From Candidatus Cloacimonadota bacterium (GTDB lineage: Bacteria > Cloacimonadota > Cloacimonadia > Cloacimonadales > TCS61), in contig JACNIV010000097.1 of NCBI GenBank assembly GCA_014382915.1, positions 1 to 5,348 on the forward strand: a DNA stretch of 5,348 nt, read 5' to 3'. The position numbers and the translations under genes were made by a program. Shown piece by piece: positions 1 to 5,348 of the stretch. Positions within the stretch are counted from its first letter, which is position 1. Every line of letters starts with the position of its first letter. Under the pieces are notes generated by a model. It was not told the DNA's origin. It ran no database searches and saw nothing but the letters and a program-made list of their open reading frames with translations.

Positions 1-181
1 TTTCAATAAATTCCACTTTTTGAACATCATAATCATCACCGGTTTCCCAGATGCCTAGAAGGTTTCTGTCAATTGGAACTGTGCCAAGTTCTCCAAGAGG
101 ATATTTCGCTCCTGACGGACAGCCAATGAGCGTCATTGCTATGGTGAGAATAATTAAAAAATTTAGTAATTTTTTTAGCAT
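1..181 (-). CDS. Lipoprotein, N-terminal part only (3' end beyond the window)
   Basis: The reading frame opens at ATG (181-179) and runs off the left edge after 60 codons without a stop. The protein starts MLKKLLNF, followed by a hydrophobic stretch and a lipobox L18-I19-G20-C21, so it should be exported by Sec, lipidated on Cys21 and cleaved by signal peptidase II. The next residues are PSGAKYPLGELG, and the visible part ends with a D/E-rich segment after an L-L-G-I-W-E motif at 41-46. An AAAGGA at 198-193 is a reasonable, slightly distant ribosome binding site. L-G-x-W near the start of a mature lipoprotein resembles small lipocalin-like proteins, but 60 residues are too few to assign a family. 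It lies 148 bases after the PrsW-like gene on the same strand and could be its own unit or a distal operon member. The lipoprotein call is firm; the function is unknown. Confidence 0.8.
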   Translation of the reverse strand, partial: MLKKLLNFLIILTIAMTLIGCPSGAKYPLGELGTVPIDRNLLGIWETGDDYDVQKVEFIE

Positions 182-329
182 GGAATTAAATATCCTTTAT
201 ACAAAAACCAGAAATATCACTCAAATATTCGTCAAGTTTAACGGAGCACATCACTTTTTTTCTCAACAATGAAAGTTTTACTCTAGCTTTACTAAGAAAA
301 ATTTACTCTTGGGATTAATTTATTTAGAA
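182..329 (-). other. Intergenic region between the PrsW-like gene and the lipoprotein gene
   Basis: This AT-rich spacer holds no credible coding sequence. I found no GC-rich stem followed by a T run on the minus strand, so there is no recognisable intrinsic terminator after the PrsW-like gene, and read-through into the lipoprotein gene is possible. It contains an 8-base direct repeat (TTTACTCT at 277-284 and 302-309 on the plus strand) and a possible promoter nearer the lipoprotein start. Confidence 0.5.
196..224 (-). promoter_or_regulatory. Possible sigma70-type promoter for the lipoprotein gene
   Basis: Reading the minus strand, TTGAGT (224-219) is separated by 17 bases from TATAAA (201-196), a good match to -35/-10 consensus and spacing. 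The difficulty is position: transcription would begin near base 189, leaving only about eight leader bases and excluding the AAAGGA at 198-193. Either the transcript is nearly leaderless and that SD is coincidental, or this box pair is a chance match in AT-rich DNA and the real promoter is further upstream. Confidence 0.25.
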
Positions 330-1343
330 CTAAGTGTTATGTAAGCTTTTTAAAAAATATATCTGCCACAGGTCTTTATCAGAAAAATGAAGTAATGGTC
401 TGAGAGCCGCCAAGCCCAAGCGACCAATAGTTTTTTCAAGATACTTCATTTCAGAAAATTTATCTTGAATTGTGGAATCTATCTCAACAGGATATCCTGT
501 TTCTCGCAACATCAACAAGGCTTTTGCTCTCACTGCTAATTCAAGATGGAGGTTGAGAAAGCAGAGCATGTCACCCACAATTTCCTTAGGAAGAACTTCT
601 TGAAGCGAGTATAGGTATTTTCCTGCATTACTCTCTTTAAATCTTCCTCCTTGAAGTGACTTCAGAAGCGAGATATCGTTCGTTAAGCCGGTATCAAGCC
701 ACTTCTCCAAGCCTCTTTCGCTTTGCTGAAATATTACAAATATCACGATTGAGAAAACAGCTATAAGGAGCACGGTCATCAGTATCGGAGGGAGTATAAA
801 AAGATTAAAGCTCAGATGAAAGCACATTGCGACAAGTATTCCCGGAAGAAAAAACTTTATGCGTGTGCAGTTATTTTTTTCAATTATATAGCTGGAAATA
901 ACTGCCATCAGACAGGTGGTGGAGCCATGCATGATTGCTGTTCCAAAACCTCGAAGTATCCATGTGAAAATGGTCTCGTGATTGAGAATGGACAGATAGT
1001 AACTATTTTCAATAAAAGAAAAACCTGCTCCAATCGCAAAACCGACGATTGCTGCATCGACAAGAAATCCTATCCTTTTTTTAAAGAAAAGTATTATGAT
1101 GATACTAGCTTTAAACAATTCCTCGATAGGTGATGCGATATATATTGAAAGGTTCACCACATGTATGTGAAATATGGTTTCTATGAGATACTCAATACAA
1201 AAACTGGCTGCGGCAGCTATGCATCCAAACAAGATAACTTTCAATAATAGAGAGAATTTCAGTAATTTATAGCTGTCAAAAATAACAAGGAAAAGAAGGA
1301 ATATGAAAACCGGGCATAAGCTTACAAGAATACTGGCGATCAT
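330..1343 (-). CDS. PrsW-family intramembrane protease with a C-terminal soluble tail
   Basis: This is a 337-residue multi-pass inner-membrane protein. About residues 5-205 are strongly hydrophobic segments with short loops. The PrsW-family motifs appear in order: P72-I-E74-E75-L-F-K78 (the EExxK motif), G107-F-S-F-I-E112-N113 (the FxxxE type), H139 in M-H-G-S-T-T, and H176 in C-F-H-L-S-F-N. These are the presumed metal-binding or catalytic residues, and none is missing. In Bacillus, PrsW cleaves the anti-sigma factor RsiW (established knowledge); the target here is unknown. Residues about 207-337 form a polar, probably helical tail that I do not recognise. The ATG lies one base after the stop of the upstream peptidase gene and has no visible Shine-Dalgarno, so translation is probably coupled. 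CPBP (Abi/CAAX) proteases have a related EE motif, but EExxK with FxxxEN fits PrsW better. Confidence 0.85.
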   Translation of the reverse strand: MIASILVSLCPVFIFLLFLVIFDSYKLLKFSLLLKVILFGCIAAAASFCIEYLIETIFHIHVVNLSIYIASPIEELFKASIIIILFFKKRIGFLVDAAIVGFAIGAGFSFIENSYYLSILNHETIFTWILRGFGTAIMHGSTTCLMAVISSYIIEKNNCTRIKFFLPGILVAMCFHLSFNLFILPPILMTVLLIAVFSIVIFVIFQQSERGLEKWLDTGLTNDISLLKSLQGGRFKESNAGKYLYSLQEVLPKEIVGDMLCFLNLHLELAVRAKALLMLRETGYPVEIDSTIQDKFSEMKYLEKTIGRLGLAALRPLLHFSDKDLWQIYFLKSLHNT

Positions 1344-1344
1344 T

Positions 1345-4290
1345 CTAAAAGAGCTTGAGACTCATCATGAATTCGTGGGTATAGTTCTGGCTATTATCAA
1401 CTGCTGCGGCATATCCAAACGAGAGGTAAGTCCTCAGGAGAGAAAGTGCGACAAATTGGAAATCAACTTGCACCCCAATGTTATAATATATTTTTCTCAA
1501 GGAGTTATTTTCAACATTAGTAGCAAGTGCAGAGGAGAAAACTGATGTCCTCATCCATCTTAAATAAAAGGGTATGATGCCGAATTCACGAAACCGAAGT
1601 GGCGGTAGTTCGAATTCGAGCATTGCCTTAAGAAAATTCGTTCCAGAAATGCTGCTTATTTCCTTGCCGGGAAAACTATTCCATTCCCTGTATCGCTGTA
1701 CATCCTTGTCATCTACCCAGTTATTTTGGAAACCGCCAATATAAAAATTATCAAAAGGATCGTTTCTCTTTCCGGGCGAAATACCTCCAGCAGTCCTCAG
1801 CCAAATAGAGGAATGATTTATAAAAAGCGGAATTCCGTAATCTGCTTGTGAATGAAGAAGGACATGCATTTTATCCTTGGCATAGTTCAGGTTTATGTTG
1901 CTTCCGACTATATAACCTTTTTCATCATCTACTGAGCCCTGTGAGCTTTGCAGGTTTTCATAGGTGAGATTTGTGTTGCTCTCGACAATTGTCTTTGCGT
2001 CGATAGAAACATCCTGTGAAAACGGCAATTCGTCGAGGCCTGTATACGCAGTGATATCTGAAGACAGGGTCAGAATCCTGGGTTTATCATAGATGAGATC
2101 GTCTTTGTACGATATCCCGGCAGAAAAACCTTTCCTGCTCACTTTTGTGGGTCCAAAAAGATCATAAAAATTTGTCTTATTATATGCCAGATGCAAGCCC
2201 CATTTTCTTAATTGAAAATCACCCTTTAAATGATAGGATTCGTTATCCTGGAGATGTTTGTTGGGTGGAGAATAAGAAAAGGTAAAGTCGAGAATTCGCG
2301 AGTTTATATCATCAGAAAAATGAAAATAGTAACCATAAGCTGTATAATCTTTATAACCTTCTATCACAGGATATGCAAAAAGCAAATCAATATTTTTATA
2401 CTTATCATATGCGCCGTTATAGATGGTAAGTGAATCGATATCATACTGATAGAAATCACTGTAATTCCACTCCCGCAAAATTGGATATTTATCTGCTACT
2501 GCCTGTCCAAGATACTCTATTGCACTTACACCCGAAACAGGTTCGTTCTTTAACCAAACAGGGGAGAATCCTTTTCCACCTTCAAATTCGAATGCAATAA
2601 GTGAATCATGGCTGACCGGAACTGGTCGGAACAATCCTGTCTCTACATTGCTTAGGACACTCATGTCATCGAGTTCAAAATCGTAACGGAAAATATTGGA
2701 CACTCCCGTATAATATGATGCCCCGAAAAGATATCGACCATCTTGAGAAAATACAAAATTTGCAGGAGAGCTGAAGCCAAAATCAAAGATCGTTTCATAA
2801 GAAGCATTGTTGTTCATAAGACTATCAACCTCAAATAATGCAAGTTCCTGAGTGCCATCAGCGTGAGTGAGTGCAGCAGATAATTTTTTACCGTCAGGTG
2901 AAATGTCGAGATCGTAGATCGATGTGCTGTAATGAAATGCGTGGACTGCTTTCCACTCTTTATAAGGAGGTTCCAGCCGTATCAGAGTGGAAATTCCATC
3001 AGAATGCCTGACAGCCCACAGTGAAGAATCAGCAGGATTTGATACAAGATCGCCGGCACGAAGATTATTATATAGTTTCGTTATCTTCCCAGTAACAATA
3101 TCAACAACATTCAGGTCTCTCAGAGTGTAATTATCTGTCGTGAAATAAATCCTTTCTCGAGATGTATCAAGCGCCATTGAACAGGTGAAATAGGTGGATG
3201 CACCTCTTATATTGCATATTTTATGAAAATCTCCACTTTTTACATCAATATAGCCAATCTGAGGAAGCTGACCTGGAAATTTAATTGCGGTGTAGAGTCT
3301 TTTTGTTTCATTCTCAAAATAACTTTTAGAGACAGAGCCAAGAATTTTATCAGTAATTTTTTTACAACCAGTAATGGGATTTTCCGCAACCTTTAAAAGG
3401 TTTTTCTGCTGCCAGTCGTGTTCAAATGTTATCCAGTCTAACCAGGAATGGCGCAGAGATTTTCCATATATTTTTTTAAATTGTGAAGTAAAGCACTGGT
3501 CGCTCTCATCGACTCTATTGACCCATGTAATAAGCTTTTCCGGTCCATATACATATGCTAAATAATCAAAAAATCTTGCTCCATACAAATAGGAATTTGC
3601 CCCAACCTGAAAATCAATCGCAGTACCTTCAGACTCCAAACCTACTGCGTGATACATTGGAATGGAATCTTTGGCCATAGCCCTAAAAACCATTTCATCA
3701 TATGAACTCATCGCGCGCCCTACACCTCTGCACATCCATGTTTCCATAAACACGGCGATTCCCTCATGAAACCAGCGGGGCGCAAATTTTCTCGGCACAG
3801 TAAGATAAGAGTAGAAAATTGAAAGGGGGTTTGCAGAATTTTGTTGTACTTTTCCTAGAAAAAGTTTCCTGAAAAATCGCTCTGATTTTCCTGAATTATC
3901 CATTGCAACGACATGTGTGAGTTCGTGATTCATAAGAAAGGACATGCGTTCATTTGATGGAGCAACTTCGAAAACATACATACTCGGCGCAATGTTCACA
4001 AAAATGAAATTGACCGGGGCAGCAGTCGCACCTCCATTACTCCAGTCAGAGAAATCCTCAAGAAATATAGTTATTGGCTCTTCAGATTGGTAGTCCCAGA
4101 AATCCTCATAGTAATGATATGTATTAAGAAATGAACGGGCTAAGTGCGGTACGATATATGAATGTGCATTCGAATAATAAATAAGATTAAGATCTTCTGT
4201 TTCCAGTTGTTTAAATTGCTGAGAATGCACCGGGGAAATGAGATTCAAAAAGAGGAAACAAAAGATAGCTGCTTTGAGGATGCGTTTCAA
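1345..4290 (-). CDS. Exported zinc metallopeptidase fused to a TolB-like beta-propeller and an outer-membrane barrel
   Basis: This is a 981-residue protein. Residues 1-23 (MKRILKAAIFCFLFLNLIS and on to VHS) are a Sec signal peptide, cut probably before Q24. Residues about 25-300 are a gluzincin-type peptidase domain: H122-E-L-T-H126 supplies two zinc-ligand histidines and the catalytic Glu123, and W173-F-H-E176-G-I-A supplies the likely third ligand Glu176, about 50 residues on. This matches the peptidase-MA-like pattern. Residues about 315-600 contain PD40/TolB-type propeller blades, clearest at L461-D-I-S-P-D-G-K and F512-V-F-S-Q-D-G-R-Y. From about 640 to the end, alternating aromatic beta-strands, an F-Y-I-G-G-F segment at 849-854 and L-E-F-E-L-P-P at 891-897 recall the end of Omp85/surface-antigen barrels; the last residue is Phe. 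The only usable in-frame start is TTG at 4290-4288, because an upstream stop lies 24 bases before it. It probably degrades or processes proteins at the cell surface; the substrate is unknown. Confidence 0.85.
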   Translation of the reverse strand: MKRILKAAIFCFLFLNLISPVHSQQFKQLETEDLNLIYYSNAHSYIVPHLARSFLNTYHYYEDFWDYQSEEPITIFLEDFSDWSNGGATAAPVNFIFVNIAPSMYVFEVAPSNERMSFLMNHELTHVVAMDNSGKSERFFRKLFLGKVQQNSANPLSIFYSYLTVPRKFAPRWFHEGIAVFMETWMCRGVGRAMSSYDEMVFRAMAKDSIPMYHAVGLESEGTAIDFQVGANSYLYGARFFDYLAYVYGPEKLITWVNRVDESDQCFTSQFKKIYGKSLRHSWLDWITFEHDWQQKNLLKVAENPITGCKKITDKILGSVSKSYFENETKRLYTAIKFPGQLPQIGYIDVKSGDFHKICNIRGASTYFTCSMALDTSRERIYFTTDNYTLRDLNVVDIVTGKITKLYNNLRAGDLVSNPADSSLWAVRHSDGISTLIRLEPPYKEWKAVHAFHYSTSIYDLDISPDGKKLSAALTHADGTQELALFEVDSLMNNNASYETIFDFGFSSPANFVFSQDGRYLFGASYYTGVSNIFRYDFELDDMSVLSNVETGLFRPVPVSHDSLIAFEFEGGKGFSPVWLKNEPVSGVSAIEYLGQAVADKYPILREWNYSDFYQYDIDSLTIYNGAYDKYKNIDLLFAYPVIEGYKDYTAYGYYFHFSDDINSRILDFTFSYSPPNKHLQDNESYHLKGDFQLRKWGLHLAYNKTNFYDLFGPTKVSRKGFSAGISYKDDLIYDKPRILTLSSDITAYTGLDELPFSQDVSIDAKTIVESNTNLTYENLQSSQGSVDDEKGYIVGSNINLNYAKDKMHVLLHSQADYGIPLFINHSSIWLRTAGGISPGKRNDPFDNFYIGGFQNNWVDDKDVQRYREWNSFPGKEISSISGTNFLKAMLEFELPPLRFREFGIIPFYLRWMRTSVFSSALATNVENNSLRKIYYNIGVQVDFQFVALSLLRTYLSFGYAAAVDNSQNYTHEFMMSLKLF

Positions 4291-4319
4291 TGATATATTA
4301 TAATGGAATAATTATATCA
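4291..4319 (-). promoter_or_regulatory. AU-rich hairpin filling the gap before the TTG start
   Basis: The arms TGATATA-TTAT (4291-4301) and ATAA-t-TATATCA (4308-4319) are complementary over 11 base pairs with one bulged base (4312) and a six-base loop (4302-4307). In the mRNA the stem ends directly against the TTG start codon of the peptidase gene, where a Shine-Dalgarno would normally be, and none is visible. It has no GC-rich stem or T tract, so it is not an intrinsic terminator. It could limit ribosome access, be an RNA processing site, or be chance symmetry in AT-rich DNA. Confidence 0.45.
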
Positions 4320-4320
4320 T

Positions 4321-5133
4321 TTACCTAAATATATGCTGGAAGTCACTTGCGCGAATAATGCTTATAAAATCCTCGCTGAACAAAACAGCACCAAAATTTT
4401 CATCCGAATATATTGCTTTTATTGCCTCGATATTATCATCGCTGATCATATAAACGACTTTTAACTGTTCTTCTGGAATAAAGCTCACATTTATAGCTGT
4501 GAGTTGAGGATGTGCAAAATCAGTATCTTTTATTGATTCTTGGAATGCCTCGCTCTTATATATTTTTTCAAAATTCGGGCTGAATCCGAAGTCGGGAGAA
4601 CTGATCGCTGTAATTATAAAAATATTAAAGAAATCTTTTTGATTGTATTCCTGAGACAATGCTAAATTTAATTTATCTTCAGGTATTGCAAAAACCGCAT
4701 TTTGGAAATCTTGGCTTAAGAACTTCTTAAATTCATCACTCTGAATAAAATTAGTAAATTCCTCCGGGGTATTTAAGACAGGCACAATTTTCTGAAAATC
4801 TTGCGAAAACACCACCCAACGCTGGAAATCAGACATGAGAGTAACCATGACCTGAAAATCAGAGCTCAGAACTGCTTTCCTGAAATTTTCATCTTTGATC
4901 AGATTCTGGAATTCAGCACTCTGTATAATGTTATTGATTTCCGGATTTTCTATAATGATTTCATTAATAGTAAACTGCTTGCCGATATCTCGCTTACCTT
5001 TTTCGATACCTGCCATTGTTCCGGTGAGTTTCATTGAAGATGGGGGTGGATAAAAGAATGAGAAATAAACTACAATAATAACTATAACGACAGCAAGGGC
5101 AACAAACAAAGCTGTCTTTTTCTTTTGTTTCAT
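4321..5133 (-). CDS. Membrane-anchored protein with degenerate S-(x)-D-F-Q repeats
   Basis: This is a 270-residue protein that I do not recognise. A basic start (MKQKKK) precedes one hydrophobic helix at about 8-27 and a P-P-P at 29-31. With no obvious cleavage site, it is most simply a signal anchor with the rest in the periplasm. Residues about 71-150 and 193-270 are built from a repeat of roughly 10-11 residues, consensus S/Q-x-D/E-F-Q/K followed by five or six mostly hydrophobic residues: S-A-E-F-Q (72), S-D-F-Q (91), S-D-F-Q (101), Q-D-F-Q (111), S-D-E-F-K (132), Q-D-F-Q (141), S-E-A-F-Q (194), S-D-F-Q (263). The spacing suits stacked short helices. There are no cysteines and no enzyme motif that I can see. 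A GGAGG at 5142-5138, four bases from the ATG, fixes the start. It is the first gene of the probable operon, 30 bases before the metallopeptidase, which suggests a partner, scaffold or substrate role (inference). Confidence 0.8.
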   Translation of the reverse strand: MKQKKKTALFVALAVVIVIIVVYFSFFYPPPSSMKLTGTMAGIEKGKRDIGKQFTINEIIIENPEINNIIQSAEFQNLIKDENFRKAVLSSDFQVMVTLMSDFQRWVVFSQDFQKIVPVLNTPEEFTNFIQSDEFKKFLSQDFQNAVFAIPEDKLNLALSQEYNQKDFFNIFIITAISSPDFGFSPNFEKIYKSEAFQESIKDTDFAHPQLTAINVSFIPEEQLKVVYMISDDNIEAIKAIYSDENFGAVLFSEDFISIIRASDFQHIFR

Positions 5134-5136
5134 GTG

Positions 5137-5142
5137 TCCTCC
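5137..5142 (-). promoter_or_regulatory. Shine-Dalgarno of the repeat-protein gene
   Basis: The minus strand reads GGAGGA ending three bases before the ATG at 5133-5131. It is the strongest ribosome binding site in the window. It shows that the host uses anti-SD pairing and makes its absence before the next two genes noticeable. Confidence 0.75.
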
Positions 5143-5177
5143 ATGATGATTATATTTCCATTTACTTTAATACGTTC

Positions 5178-5206
5178 AAATACAAATTTTATACAAATAA
5201 TGTCAA
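5178..5206 (-). promoter_or_regulatory. Probable promoter of the three-gene unit
   Basis: On the minus strand a perfect TTGACA (5206-5201) is followed after 16 bases by TGTATT (5184-5179), or after 17 by GTATTT (5183-5178). The -35 box is consensus and the -10 box is mediocre. Transcription would start near 5170, giving a leader of roughly 35-40 bases that keeps the GGAGG. The -35 box overlaps one arm of an inverted repeat (GTCAA-N5-TTGAC, 5202-5216), and the spacer and -10 region hold a direct repeat, so regulation here is plausible. Confidence 0.4.
5180..5198. repeat. Direct repeat ATACAAAT, 11-bp period, in the divergent intergenic region
   Basis: ATACAAAT occurs at 5180-5187 and again at 5191-5198, separated by TTT. 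The period is one helical turn, so both copies would face the same side of the DNA, between and over the proposed -35 and -10 boxes. This is the geometry of a tandem operator, but the sequence is AT-rich and could be coincidental. Confidence 0.35.
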
Positions 5207-5216
5207 GTATTTTGAC
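5202..5216. repeat. Inverted repeat GTCAA-N5-TTGAC over the -35 box
   Basis: The two 5-base arms are perfect (5202-5206 and 5212-5216), centred on 5209. One arm is part of the TTGACA box of the minus-strand promoter. The site sits between the two divergently transcribed genes, a normal place for an operator serving one or both. The short arms make the assignment tentative. Confidence 0.3.
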
Positions 5217-5245
5217 CATATTAAGCAGGTTTGGAATTTGCGGAC

Positions 5246-5348
5246 ATGAATTTTACGCATATACTTTTTGATGCTGACGGAACATTATATGATTATGAGC
5301 ATGCCGAATTACGGGCTTTCAAGAACACAATGCAGAATTTTGGTATCG
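5246..5348 (+). CDS. HAD-superfamily hydrolase, N-terminal part only (YjjG/YfnB-like)
   Basis: The frame opens at ATG (5246) and continues through 34 codons to the right edge. The visible protein begins MNFTHILFDADGTLYDYEHA. D9-A-D11-G-T13 is HAD motif I: D9 is the expected nucleophile and D11 the general acid/base. The spacing from the start, and the Tyr-Asp-Tyr plus Ala-Glu that follow, resemble the YjjG/YfnB branch (in E. coli, YjjG is a pyrimidine nucleoside monophosphate 5'-phosphatase), but the distinguishing cap domain and motifs II-IV are outside the window. A TTG at 5231 is an alternative in-frame start; ATG is preferred because motif I normally begins about 8-10 residues from the N-terminus. 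A weak GGA at 5233-5235 may be the ribosome binding site. It is transcribed divergently from the three-gene unit and is probably a housekeeping neighbour. Confidence 0.75.
   Translation, partial: MNFTHILFDADGTLYDYEHAELRAFKNTMQNFGI

Noticed and set aside
51..272. Plus-strand open frame of 73 codons at the left edge
   Set aside because: It is antisense to a clear lipoprotein signal peptide and lipobox on the minus strand, and its translation has no recognisable features.
816..1133. Plus-strand open frame of 105 codons, cysteine-rich, resembling a small secreted or metal-binding protein
   Set aside because: It is antisense to the core motifs of the PrsW-like gene (F108-N113, H139). The cysteines arise from the complement of hydrophobic codons, and there is no convincing ribosome binding site.
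1303..1545. Plus-strand open frame of 80 codons across the peptidase/PrsW junction
   Set aside because: It overlaps the ends of two well-supported minus-strand genes and shows no domain or start signal.
4291..4320. Gap hairpin as an intrinsic terminator between the repeat protein and the peptidase
   Set aside because: The stem is almost all A-U and no T tract follows it before the next start codon, so it lacks the features of a rho-independent terminator.
4801..5037. Plus-strand open frame of 78 codons inside the repeat-protein gene
   Set aside because: It is the reverse-strand shadow of the repeated Asp-Phe-Gln codons. The minus-strand frame has a strong GGAGG, a membrane anchor and a regular protein repeat.
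4321..5133. Repeated GATTTTCAG-like DNA words as a possible CRISPR or DNA-level tandem repeat
   Set aside because: The words are short and imperfect, keep codon phase and encode the D-F-Q motif. There are no unique spacers of constant length, so the repetition is at the protein level.

Overview
The window is AT-rich bacterial DNA dominated by three genes on the minus strand, closely spaced and probably one operon. An N-terminally anchored protein with a degenerate S-D-F-Q repeat (5133 to 4321) is followed by a large exported zinc metallopeptidase that appears to continue into a beta-propeller and an outer-membrane barrel (4290 to 1345), and then by a PrsW-type intramembrane protease (1343 to 330). 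Two genes are cut by the window edges: a lipoprotein on the minus strand at the left (181 to 1) and a HAD-family hydrolase, probably YjjG/YfnB-like, on the plus strand at the right (5246 onward).

The host is a diderm (Gram-negative) bacterium. The 981-residue protein has a Sec signal peptide, a barrel-like C-terminal third and a terminal Phe, as outer-membrane proteins do, and the left-hand gene has a lipobox. The low GC and the peptidase-propeller-barrel architecture fit the wider Fibrobacteres-Chlorobi-Bacteroidetes region of the tree (for example Cloacimonadota-like lineages), but this placement is a family-based guess. One gene has a good Shine-Dalgarno (GGAGG). Two have none visible: one abuts an AU-rich hairpin and starts at TTG, and the other begins one base after the upstream stop and is probably translationally coupled.

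Layout: 1-181 lipoprotein start (minus); 182-329 intergenic, with a possible promoter and no recognisable terminator; 330-1343 PrsW-like protease; 1345-4290 peptidase/propeller/barrel; 4291-4320 a 30-base gap almost filled by a hairpin; 4321-5133 repeat protein; 5134-5245 divergent intergenic region with a TTGACA box, a short inverted repeat and an 11-bp-period direct repeat; 5246-5348 HAD hydrolase start (plus). No gene-free stretch exceeds 300 bases. I saw no tRNA, rRNA, CRISPR array or mobile element.

The three central products would sit in or across the cell envelope: an inner-membrane protein facing the periplasm, an outer-membrane metallopeptidase, and an inner-membrane site-cleaving protease. 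This suggests an envelope or surface proteolysis module, possibly with a signalling branch through the PrsW-like enzyme. The grouping and domains are read from sequence; the shared function is inference.
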